Made by a program: the position numbers and the translations under genes
From: Planctomycetota bacterium
GTDB taxonomy: Bacteria; Planctomycetota; SZUA-567
Assembly: GCA_020860865.1 (NCBI GenBank)
Contig: JAJBTL010000211.1
Location: forward strand, 1-5,970
Reading direction: 5' to 3'
Length of the DNA: 5,970 nt
In this document: piece after piece, positions 1 to 5,579 of the stretch
Position numbering within the stretch: position 1 is the stretch's first letter
How the letters are laid out: each line of letters starts with the position of its first letter
The notes under the pieces: model-generated
Databases searched by the model: none
What the model was told of the DNA's origin: nothing
Seen by the model: the letters and a program-made list of their open reading frames with translations, nothing else

Positions 1-940
1 CCGCGGCATGGGCGCGGGCGCGGGCGTACTGCCACCGCGGATAGCCACGGTAGCCGGCGGCGACGAGGGCGAGGAGGACGAGAAGCTTCAGGACGGTACC
101 GGCCAGGCTCCGGCGTTTCTTCGGCCGGGACGGGACAGGCGGCTCCCGGAAGGCGCTCCGGACCGACGCCGGCGGCGGCGGCGGCGCGTCATCGCGGCGG
201 CGGAGCGTTTCGTCGTCGTGAAAATCTTCGGCCGTCTCCTCGGAGGAGGCGCGGCCGGGAAAGATCGGTTCGTCCGCCGCCACGCTGTCCGGCGTGGGGG
301 TGGCGGGGTCGTCGGGAAAGCCTTGTTCGCCTATCGTGGCGGCGGCGACCTGTTCCGTCACCGATTCAACTGAAGCGGCGGCGGCAGCGCCGGCGGACGG
401 CTGCGCCGGTTCGGTGCGCGGTTGCGGCGGCGGTTCGGTCGCGGCGACGGAGTCGGCCGGCGGCGGCGTGACCAGCGGTTCAGCCGGCGGCGGGGTTACC
501 AAGGGTTCCGACGCGGACGCGGACGGAGGCGGCGACGCGGGTTCGCGGTGACGGCGTTCGCTTGGCGGGCGTTCGTAGACTTCGGTGCGGCGGCTCGCCA
601 GTTCTTGATCCATAGGCGGCGGCATCGGCGGCCGCGACGCGGCGGCGCCGAGATCGATGCCGGGCTGGGCGGACATGGCGACGTCGTCAATAAGGACGAA
701 ATTGGCGTCTATCGGGATATCGACAACCGGAGCAAAGGCGCCGGTGGCGTATTTTTTCGGCATCTGGGCCGTGGCCCGGGTCATGGAACGGGTGGTGGAC
801 GGCGGCCGATCCTCACCCGGCGTGGTGATGGTCACAGTGACACGGTGAATTTTATGGCAGGCCGGACAGGTGAATTTCATGTCGGTCCGGTCGCCCGGCA
901 GTTCCAGGACAATGTCGGAATTGGGGCACTTGATGCGCAT
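1..940 (-). CDS. Zinc-ribbon, Pro/Ala-rich linker, membrane protein (C-terminus cut by window edge)
   Basis: An open frame of 313 codons runs from an ATG at 940 leftward off the window without a stop. The first 34 residues look like a small zinc ribbon: C5-P-N-S8, then C25-P-A-C28 followed by H29 and H32. One of the four usual cysteines is Ser, so metal binding may be weakened or completed by another residue. Residues 100-273 are low-complexity and rich in Pro, Ala, Ser and Glu, with a tandem nonapeptide EPLVTPPPA at 145-162. A basic cluster KKRR (274-277) precedes a hydrophobic helix at about 279-296; the segment after it is also basic (R298, R302, R307, R309), so the topology is unclear. 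Similar N-terminal ribbons (MJ0042 type) occur on membrane proteins of unknown role in PVC bacteria and Deltaproteobacteria. No enzymatic motif is visible. The start is supported by AGAGGA at 949-954 with 8-nt spacing. The reading frame is secure; the function is unknown. Confidence 0.85.
   Translation of the reverse strand, partial: MRIKCPNSDIVLELPGDRTDMKFTCPACHKIHRVTVTITTPGEDRPPSTTRSMTRATAQMPKKYATGAFAPVVDIPIDANFVLIDDVAMSAQPGIDLGAAASRPPMPPPMDQELASRRTEVYERPPSERRHREPASPPPSASASEPLVTPPPAEPLVTPPPADSVAATEPPPQPRTEPAQPSAGAAAAASVESVTEQVAAATIGEQGFPDDPATPTPDSVAADEPIFPGRASSEETAEDFHDDETLRRRDDAPPPPPASVRSAFREPPVPSRPKKRRSLAGTVLKLLVLLALVAAGYRGYPRWQYARARAHAA
455..508 (-). repeat. Tandem 27-bp repeat coding EPLVTPPPA twice
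   Basis: Two adjacent 27-bp units (482-508 and 455-481) inside the zinc-ribbon gene encode the same nonapeptide. They differ at five third or first codon positions (CCC/CCG, TTG/CTG, GTA/GTC, ACC/ACG, GCT/GCC), all synonymous. Confidence 0.8.
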
Positions 941-948
941 ACCGGTGT

Positions 949-954
949 TCCTCT
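949..954 (-). promoter_or_regulatory. Ribosome binding site of the zinc-ribbon gene
   Basis: AGAGGA on the minus strand, within a longer GGAAGAGGAA purine run, ends 8 nt before the ATG at 940. It fixes the start codon of the zinc-ribbon gene. Confidence 0.7.
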
Positions 955-1141
955 TCCATATGGGGGAGAGTGGGAGAATGGGAAGCTGTTACATAACCGG
1001 CCTCGTCGCCGTATACTTCGTCAAATCCGGCTCTCGGCGTATTTTCCGCCCAACTACCAGGCGAAAAATAAGCCTGCCGCCGGCTTTTCCTCGTCTACGA
1101 CTGACGATACCGGTTATGAAACAGCTTCGGCTAAACCGTTT

Positions 1142-1170
1142 ATTCTATAAATCCCGATACCGCGATGCAA
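1142..1170 (-). promoter_or_regulatory. Candidate promoter for the zinc-ribbon gene
   Basis: On the minus strand TTGCAT (1170-1165) and TAGAAT (1147-1142) are separated by 17 nt. The -10 box matches the consensus at 5 of 6 positions, while the -35 box is poor (3 of 6). The implied 5' leader to the ATG at 940 is about 195 nt. This is pattern matching only. Confidence 0.3.
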
Positions 1171-1245
1171 TCGGCAAGGGAGAACAGCGGCTAATTTACA
1201 AAGTGTTCGGTGATGGCTGTTACGAAGAACTATCCGCCATTCTAG

Positions 1246-1316
1246 TGCACAGTCAATTTAGAAGATGTGGATTTCAATTTCCCTAGATTCGGTACAGTGA
1301 GAAAATTGACTGTGCA
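1246..1316. repeat. Perfect 14-bp inverted repeat in an AT-rich island
   Basis: TGCACAGTCAATTT (1246-1259) is the exact reverse complement of 1303-1316, with 43 nt between the arms. The surrounding sequence is clearly AT-richer than the flanking genes. Neither strand shows a T-tract after the second arm, so it is not an ordinary intrinsic terminator. It could be an RNA stem, a protein-binding site pair, or the terminal repeats of a very small mobile-element remnant. No target-site duplication is visible at the outer edges. Confidence 0.75.
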
Positions 1317-1381
1317 AAAAACCACGATCTCAATCTTGACTATGTACTATTTTGAACAGCCTCCACGGCGGATTAATCGTC

Positions 1382-1412
1382 CCGGCCGCCCTCCGCTTGG
1401 GAGGAGGGCCGG
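1382..1412. repeat. GC-rich hairpin 3' of the solute-binding protein gene
   Basis: CCGGCC (1382-1387) and CCCTCC (1389-1394) pair with GGGAGG (1399-1404) and GGCCGG (1407-1412). The loop is GCTT and there is a small internal bulge (G opposite AG). It lies 83 nt past the stop at 1495 in the minus direction. No T-tract follows on either strand, so it may stabilise or end the mRNA without being a canonical terminator. Confidence 0.5.
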
Positions 1413-1494
1413 ACGTTCGGGTGATGACGAGGCATTTCTGGAATAATGGCTGTTTTCGGCGTTGATCCGGGGGGATGACCCGGTTCAAACGTCG

Positions 1495-3528
1495 TTACGG
1501 CATGACCTGCAAGTCCCGGGGAACCCACTGAAGGGACGAACTCATCTGGCCGCCCTTGTAGACAATGGCGTTCCGGTACTTTTTCGACTGGGCGAGGACG
1601 GCGGTTTGGGCCACGAGGAAGGTGTACGGCTGGTCCTCGGCGATGACCTCGTGGAGGCGGTTGTAGATTTTATAACGGGTCGGTTTGTCCAGCGTCCGGC
1701 GGCCTTCCTCTATGAGGCGGTTCGCTTCGGGCGAATTGTAGCCGACGTGGTTGGAACTGCGGGGCCGGTTGACGCCGGAGCCGTGCCAGACCTGATACGG
1801 ATCGCCTTCGACGCCGCCGGACCAGCCGAGGCAGCAGACGTCGTATTCGCGTTCCTCGAGAAGCTGGGTATAGACGGACCATTCGATCTGGCGGATGTCG
1901 ACCTTGATTTTCGCCTTGATCATGTCCTGCTCGACAATGGCGGCGATGCGGCGGCTCAGGGTGGACGAGGACGGGATCATGAAGGTGAAGCGGAACGGCT
2001 TCCGCGTGCCGGAGTTGTCGTAATCCTTGTCCAGGATGCCGTCGCCGTCGGTGTCTTCCCAGCCGGCGGCGGCGAGGATTTCGTTGGCCCGGCCGATGTC
2101 GAACGGGAGCGGTTTGACATTGTGGTTATAGTACGGGCTTTGCGGGATGAACGGCCCGGAGATGATTTCGCCGAGGCCAAGGTAGACTTCGTCAAGGATG
2201 CGTTCCCGGTCCACCAGGTGGGTGAGGGCGACGCGGACATCCCGGTCGGCGAACAGGGGCTTGTTCATGTTGTAACCGATATAGGACCAGCTGGTCGACT
2301 TATACTGGTATTTCTCGAAGCGGTAGCCGTCCGGCACGTCTCCGGCCTTTTTCCGCCTGTCCCATTCGAGGGAATCGGCATTGGCCGTTTCGATGTTCGG
2401 CGTGACCAACTGGAAATCCGGCTCCGGTGTTTCGTTGTGCCACTGGGCCGGCTGGAGGCCGTAGAAATCGCGGGCGCCGTTCTTGACTTCGAGGAACGAC
2501 GTCGAGTTGTCAGGAATGAGGCGGAGAATCCGGGTGGAAATGAACGGGCGCGGGCCGTAGTAGGCATCGTCCCGTTGGAGAACGACTTCGCTGTTCTTGT
2601 CCCACTTGGCCAGCTTGTACGGACCGGTGCCGACGATCCACTGGTTACGGGGAGATGAGACGAATTCGTCGGCGAAGCGGCTGTCGTCCCAATTCGGGTC
2701 GGGCCGGTAGTAGTGTTCGGGAAGCGGGGTAAGGCCGAGGGTGAACGCTTCCGACATGCTGTACGGCTGTTTCCAGACGACCTTGAAGGTGTAGTCGTCG
2801 ACCACTTCGATATGGTCGAGATCGTGGTAATAGACGCGCATCGGTTCGCACGGCACTTCCTCGTTCTGGATTGTCTCCCAATAGAAAAGGAAATCCCGGG
2901 CCGTCACCGGCTTCGCCGCCACCGGCTGCTTGGTGACCGGATCGGTGTACGGCTGCCACATGACGTTTTTCCGCAGGTGAATCGTATAGACAAGCCCGTC
3001 CTCCGACACTTCCCAGCTCTCGGCCATGTCCGGCTCGTAGCGGGTGAGGTCGTCGAGGTTCCGTTCGGCCAGGCTGCCGACGAGGTAACTCTGGATGGAA
3101 CTGGCGGCGGAATCGTTGTTGACGAGGGTGTTCAGGTTGCCGGGGAGGTTTTGCACCCGGCTGATGTGGCTGCCGCCTTCCTCGGCGTCGGGGTCGCGGA
3201 ATTCGTCGTTGGCGAAGAGGACACGGCGAGATTCGGACGCGCTGGCCGGGGCGGCCACGGCGGAGGATGCATTCCCTAACGCTGCGGATGCGGCGGCGGC
3301 GGACGGTGTTCCGTAACCGGCCTGGGCCGGCGCGGCGGCCACGGGCATGGCCTGGAGGCGTTCACCGAGGCGGTCGAGGGATTCCGACAATTTATTCAGG
3401 GATGTTTCCGTGCGGGCGCTCTGGAGACGGGACTGGTCCAGGGTGTCTATGGTGAAGTACAGCGCGACGGCGACGATGGCGAGATTAAGGAGGCTAATAA
3501 AGACGGCGAAAGCGGACGTTTGGCGCAT
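1495..3528 (-). CDS. ABC transporter solute-binding protein, family 5 (peptide/oligosaccharide type), membrane-anchored
   Basis: This 677-residue protein captures a solute outside the inner membrane and delivers it to an ABC importer. Residues 6-27 form one hydrophobic helix with no lipobox cysteine, so it acts as a signal anchor. Residues 28-60 have heptad-like Leu spacing (coiled coil), and 61-100 are an Ala-rich linker. The SBP_bac_5 domain fills about 140-640: the strand motif SWEVSEDGLVYTIHLRKNV (171-189), VTARDFLFYWE (208-218), GTGPYKL (300-306), DRDVRVALTHLVDRERIL (428-445), and a calcium-loop-like DTDGDG (492-497) common in this family. Typical family members have about 500-600 residues; the excess is the N-terminal anchor and stalk. 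The ligand cannot be read from the sequence; peptides are the usual guess. No permease or ATPase gene is adjacent, so partners are encoded elsewhere or it acts alone. AGAGGA, 9 nt upstream, supports the ATG at 3528. Confidence 0.93.
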   Translation of the reverse strand: MRQTSAFAVFISLLNLAIVAVALYFTIDTLDQSRLQSARTETSLNKLSESLDRLGERLQAMPVAAAPAQAGYGTPSAAAASAALGNASSAVAAPASASESRRVLFANDEFRDPDAEEGGSHISRVQNLPGNLNTLVNNDSAASSIQSYLVGSLAERNLDDLTRYEPDMAESWEVSEDGLVYTIHLRKNVMWQPYTDPVTKQPVAAKPVTARDFLFYWETIQNEEVPCEPMRVYYHDLDHIEVVDDYTFKVVWKQPYSMSEAFTLGLTPLPEHYYRPDPNWDDSRFADEFVSSPRNQWIVGTGPYKLAKWDKNSEVVLQRDDAYYGPRPFISTRILRLIPDNSTSFLEVKNGARDFYGLQPAQWHNETPEPDFQLVTPNIETANADSLEWDRRKKAGDVPDGYRFEKYQYKSTSWSYIGYNMNKPLFADRDVRVALTHLVDRERILDEVYLGLGEIISGPFIPQSPYYNHNVKPLPFDIGRANEILAAAGWEDTDGDGILDKDYDNSGTRKPFRFTFMIPSSSTLSRRIAAIVEQDMIKAKIKVDIRQIEWSVYTQLLEEREYDVCCLGWSGGVEGDPYQVWHGSGVNRPRSSNHVGYNSPEANRLIEEGRRTLDKPTRYKIYNRLHEVIAEDQPYTFLVAQTAVLAQSKKYRNAIVYKGGQMSSSLQWVPRDLQVMP

Positions 3529-3537
3529 GCGGGATTT

Positions 3538-3543
3538 TCCTCT
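3538..3543 (-). promoter_or_regulatory. Ribosome binding site of the solute-binding protein gene
   Basis: AGAGGA on the minus strand ends 9 nt before the ATG at 3528. It resembles the site in front of the zinc-ribbon gene. Confidence 0.65.
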
Positions 3544-3580
3544 TTGTATGCGAGAGCGCTGTCAAATTTCTGGATGGCGC

Positions 3581-3608
3581 TTGATTTGCCGATAGGTAAC
3601 CATATCAT
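3581..3608 (+). promoter_or_regulatory. Candidate promoter for tatA
   Basis: TTGATT (3581-3586) and TATCAT (3603-3608) are spaced by 16 nt. The -10 box matches 5 of 6 consensus bases and the -35 box 4 of 6. The implied leader before the ATG at 3699 is about 85 nt. Confidence 0.35.
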
Positions 3609-3634
3609 CATAGTGGTTAGTGGGATCAACTCAA
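3607..3634 (-). promoter_or_regulatory. Candidate promoter for the solute-binding protein gene
   Basis: On the minus strand TTGAGT (3634-3629) and TATGAT (3612-3607) are spaced by 16 nt. The -10 box matches 5 of 6 consensus bases and the -35 box 4 of 6. The implied leader is about 70 nt. Its -10 box overlaps the -10 box of the plus-strand candidate by two bases. Confidence 0.35.
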
Positions 3635-3685
3635 GCCGAAAACTGCGGGGATTTTCCGGGACCACCGGCCGGAAGCGCCCCAATC

Positions 3686-3690
3686 GGAGA
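3686..3690 (+). promoter_or_regulatory. Ribosome binding site of tatA
   Basis: GGAGA ends 8 nt before the ATG at 3699. It favours this ATG over the internal ATG at 3732 (codon 12), which has no purine-rich site in front of it. Confidence 0.65.
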
Positions 3691-3698
3691 CGAACACA

Positions 3699-3965
3699 AT
3701 GGCAAATGCCTTACCTTTGGCCTTTTTCAGCATGCCGGGCGGGTACGAATGGATCATTATCGGCCTCATCGCCCTGCTGCTTTTCGGGAAACGCCTGCCC
3801 GGCGTGGCGAAATCGCTTGGCCAGGCCATGCACGATTTCAAGGCCGGACTGAACGGCACCATCGATGCGGACGAGGCAAAGGCGAAAAAGGACGCCGATA
3901 CCGCCAGGAACACGGCGGAGACGGCATCGCCAAAAACACCCGATGATACGGAAAAACCGTCCTGA
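3699..3965 (+). CDS. tatA: Twin-arginine translocase subunit TatA (TatA/E family)
   Basis: This 88-residue membrane protein polymerises with TatC to form the channel that exports folded proteins bearing an RR signal peptide. The layout is typical. A short N-terminal extension (1-13) is followed by GGYEW (14-18) and a short transmembrane helix at about 18-28. The hinge F29-G30 leads into KRLPG and an amphipathic helix at about 33-50 (VAKSLGQAMHDFKAGL). A charged, disordered tail occupies 52-88. The FG hinge followed by RLP favours TatA/E over TatB, which usually has a GP hinge. E17 sits where TatA proteins carry a polar residue before the helix. The extension and the LPGVAKSLGQ style resemble planctomycete and verrucomicrobial TatA. 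It stands alone here: no tatB, tatC or second Tat gene is in the window, and the divergent neighbour is the solute-binding protein gene. Confidence 0.93.
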   Translation: MANALPLAFFSMPGGYEWIIIGLIALLLFGKRLPGVAKSLGQAMHDFKAGLNGTIDADEAKAKKDADTARNTAETASPKTPDDTEKPS

Positions 3966-4107
3966 AACACAGCTCGCCGCAACCGATCAAGATCATACTG
4001 TCAGCCGGATGGACGGTTCCTGTCGGGAAGGAGTGGTGACTCTCGCATGATGGGACGGAAGCGGGACATCGCGGGAGTGGAGAGCGGCGCCTGCCAACGA
4101 TCCGGAG

Positions 4108-4135
4108 AAACAAAAAAACGGCGGCTTTCGCCGCC
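4108..4135 (-). terminator. Intrinsic terminator, minus strand, GAAA tetraloop
   Basis: On the minus strand GGCGGC pairs with GCCGCC (4135-4130 with 4125-4120) around a GAAA loop. One G follows, then seven Ts (4118-4112) and a further TTT (4110-4108). The plus strand has no T-tract after the stem, so it ends leftward transcription only. It lies 143 bases beyond the tatA stop, pointing toward tatA. No clear minus-strand protein gene precedes it. Confidence 0.7.
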
Positions 4136-4145
4136 ATGGGTGATA

Positions 4146-4187
4146 CGGACCGGATGACGAAAACCGGGACAAACCTGCCCCGGTCCG
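4146..4187. repeat. 8-bp inverted repeat with an alternative inner pairing
   Basis: CGGACCGG (4146-4153) pairs with CCGGTCCG (4180-4187) across 26 nt. Within the same stretch, ACCGGG (4161-4167 region) can instead pair with CCCGGT (4179-4184). The two pairings are mutually exclusive, as in attenuator-like switches. CCGGTCCG occurs again at 4255-4262. Confidence 0.5.
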
Positions 4188-4209
4188 CGCCATCTATGGA
4201 ATACACGCC

Positions 4210-4269
4210 GACATCCCGAACCATCCCCTACCGTTCTGCCACACCAGAAAAATACCGGTCCGGGATGTC
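4210..4269. repeat. 9-bp inverted repeat
   Basis: GACATCCCG (4210-4218) is the exact reverse complement of 4261-4269, with 42 nt between the arms. It is part of the inverted-repeat cluster upstream (in the minus direction) of the terminator. Confidence 0.55.
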
Positions 4270-4360
4270 AGCAAAAAAACAATAAGCCTTCGCACCAAGA
4301 AACAAGCGGCGTGATGCCGGGGCTGTCCGGAGAAGGAAGGCGGGGGCGGAACGGCGCTCG

Positions 4361-4422
4361 GGAGTGGCCGCGGTGTGGTTCTTGAACCACACGACGACCA
4401 TTCAAGCCGGTCCACCCACTCC
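4361..4422. repeat. Nested inverted repeats: 7-bp outer arms and a 9-bp inner palindrome
   Basis: Outer arms GGAGTGG (4361-4367) and CCACTCC (4416-4422) enclose GTGTGGTTC (4373-4381) and its exact complement (4384-4392), separated by only two bases. On RNA the inner part would fold as an 8-bp stem with a 4-nt loop. No T-tract follows on either strand. Confidence 0.6.
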
Positions 4423-4624
4423 AAACCACAGAGTCGAAGCCGTGTAAAAAAGCTTCTCGCCTCGCGCTTATTTAAAACGGATCCCTCTCCTCCGCACCTC
4501 TGGTTCGATGCCACGCCCATAAAGAGACACAACCAGCGCCTCGGACATACCGGGAAGAAGTGGGGAGCTGGTTGGAGGCTCCCGCTCCCTGGGGGGGTGG
4601 GGCGCTCGTGCCGGGCCGCCCGCG

Positions 4625-4670
4625 CCCCCCCCCCCCCCGCCCCGCGCCGCCCCCCCCCCCCCCCCCCCCC
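4625..4670. repeat. C14 and C21 homopolymer tracts
   Basis: Fourteen Cs at 4625-4638 and twenty-one Cs at 4650-4670, linked by a short G/C-only segment and preceded by G7 at 4591-4597. Such runs are rare in real bacterial DNA. They resemble poly-G output of two-colour sequencing read from the minus strand, or a low-quality join. If real, the minus strand could form a G-quadruplex and the length would be unstable. Continuity across this point should be doubted. Confidence 0.9.
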
Positions 4671-4837
4671 GCTTCATGATGTTGTACACGTTTTGGCAAT
4701 TTTACCAACAATAATTCCCCTCACCCTTGTACCACCGATAGCGGCCCGGCCCCTCGCTCCACATCCCGAACCGCTTGGGACAGAAGGATTTTTCCCTGCC
4801 CCGACCCGCTCGAACGGCTCCGCACCCGCACAGCGTA

Positions 4838-4860
4838 TGGAAAGTCGGCGGAACTTTCCA
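4838..4860. repeat. 8-bp hairpin beside an A7 run
   Basis: TGGAAAGT (4838-4845) and ACTTTCCA (4853-4860) form an 8-bp stem with a 7-nt loop; seven As occupy 4860-4866. On the minus strand the T-run comes before the stem, so this is not a terminator on either strand. Confidence 0.5.
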
Positions 4861-5171
4861 AAAAAACCGGACCAGGGAAGGAAAAGCGGCACAGGGCAGG
4901 ATATTTCAGTCCGACCTGTTACTCCTCCATCCAGCGCTACGGAACTGCGGGGCTCCCTCTGCACGCGAAAAGAACGACCCACCGCCCCCGTCTTACCGAA
5001 CCAACCCCTCGCCTTCCTTGTAAAGAAACGAGCGGTCTCTGTTCCGCCTCCTTCACTGGTCCTGCCTGCGTGTACTACCATTCGTGAGGATATTGTGTTC
5101 ACATTATCGATTTATCACGTATACTACCTGCTTCGTTGCCTCATTGTCCGGCGTCGTTCTCGGAGCCACCG

Positions 5172-5198
5172 ACCGTCCGGACGGTTTCTAGTATTATA
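5172..5198 (-). promoter_or_regulatory. 14-bp palindrome next to a consensus -10 box
   Basis: ACCGTCCGGACGGT (5172-5185) is a perfect palindrome. On the minus strand a perfect TATAAT lies at 5198-5193, seven bases upstream of it, so the palindrome would cover the start of a leftward transcript, a usual operator position. No good -35 box is found at 16-18 nt, which weakens the promoter reading. Confidence 0.3.
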
Positions 5199-5407
5199 TC
5201 CTATTCCGCATCAATTGCACCCTTTTTTTCGAATTTTCATCTCCTGACTGTGTAACATTTTATACGATTTATCAATAAAAACTACCGATCAATCGTTAGG
5301 TGTCTTCGTGTGTACCAGGCTGCGGTCAGCGAAAAATGCTTCACGTCCTTGTGCCACTTAGGACCGGTTCGCCCCGAAGAAGAAGTTTACGAAGCTGGTT
5401 GTTTTTC

Positions 5408-5489
5408 AACGAATATCGTTCATCACCGAACAAATTATCGGTGACAAAGTTAAAACATGGCTTGAAATTTCATGGGTTTTGCATACATT
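5408..5489 (+). promoter_or_regulatory. Stacked small hairpins and promoter-like boxes upstream of the secreted-protein gene
   Basis: In an AT-rich stretch, AACGA/TCGTT (5408-5420, 3-nt loop) is followed at once by TCACCGA/TCGGTGA (5423-5444, 8-nt loop). The palindrome TGAAATTTCA lies at 5463-5472. TTGAAA (5462-5467) and TACATT (5484-5489) are spaced by 16 nt and could be a -35/-10 pair, so the palindrome would overlap the -35 box. The leader to the ATG at 5683 would be about 190 nt. Each element is weak alone. Confidence 0.3.
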
Positions 5490-5562
5490 TGGCCATAAGT
5501 GAGAATGTTCAGGCATGGTTAGCTCGGGGAGGACTGCCGGCGAGACAGTGGATAAACGACGT

Positions 5563-5579
5563 AATTCTGTATAAGAATT
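5563..5579 (+). promoter_or_regulatory. TATAAG box between AATTC/GAATT half-sites
   Basis: TATAAG (5570-5575) matches the -10 consensus at 5 of 6 positions and sits between the inverted half-sites AATTC (5563-5567) and GAATT (5575-5579). No -35 box is visible at 16-18 nt. It would give a leader of about 100 nt for the gene at 5683 and is an alternative to the upstream candidate. Confidence 0.22.

Larger units (their letters stand above)
941..1494. other. Intergenic region between two minus-strand genes
   Basis: These 554 bases lie between the stop of the solute-binding protein gene and the start of the zinc-ribbon gene, both on the minus strand. No open frame here looks coding. The region holds a candidate minus-strand promoter (1142-1170), a perfect 14-bp inverted repeat inside an AT-rich island (1246-1316) and a GC-rich hairpin (1382-1412). 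The two genes are probably transcribed separately, given the gap length. Confidence 0.6.
4108..4444 (-). ncRNA. Candidate structured non-coding RNA ending at an intrinsic terminator
   Basis: Read on the minus strand, this stretch contains, in order: a hairpin CACGG/CTGTG that needs a G-U pair and so forms only in minus-strand RNA (4444-4427); a nested stem with arms 4422-4416/4367-4361 enclosing a 9-bp palindromic stem at 4392-4373; a 9-bp stem 4269-4261/4218-4210; an 8-bp stem 4187-4180/4153-4146 with a competing inner 6-bp pairing; and then the terminator. No coding frame explains it. GC-rich sequence produces chance stems, so this is a hypothesis. It does not match the conserved cores of RNase P RNA, tmRNA or SRP RNA as far as the eye can tell. 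The 5' end and promoter are unknown. Confidence 0.25.

Noticed and set aside
422..1150. 242-codon plus-strand open frame rich in Arg and Gly
   Set aside because: It is antisense to the zinc-ribbon gene; the Arg/Gly composition is the complement of the Pro/Ala linker codons.
1462..2658. 398-codon plus-strand open frame
   Set aside because: It lies entirely antisense to the well-supported solute-binding protein gene and is a shadow of its GC-rich codon pattern.
3560..3565. Perfect TTGACA on the minus strand upstream of the solute-binding protein gene
   Set aside because: A -10 box at 16-18 nt would fall on the ribosome site and start codon, and no TATAAT-like box is there.
3838..4224. 128-codon minus-strand open frame crossing the orphan terminator
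   Set aside because: It reads through the terminator stem and into antisense tatA; the translation shows no domain.
4427..4444. tRNA or tmRNA T-arm-like hairpin (CTTCGACT loop) on the minus strand
   Set aside because: The loop is 8 nt instead of 7 and no acceptor, D-arm or anticodon arm can be placed around it.
4194..4532. 112-codon minus-strand open frame upstream of the orphan terminator
   Set aside because: Considered as the gene served by the terminator, but there is no ribosome site, no domain and no GC third-position bias like the real genes.
4211..4772. 12-bp direct repeat ACATCCCGAACC at 4211-4222 and 4761-4772
   Set aside because: About one such 12-mer match is expected by chance in a window of this size, and the flanks are unrelated.
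4375..5247. 290-codon plus-strand open frame with a GTG start
   Set aside because: It runs through both poly-C tracts (long proline runs), has irregular codon use, no domain and no ribosome site; its length reflects few stops in C-rich DNA.
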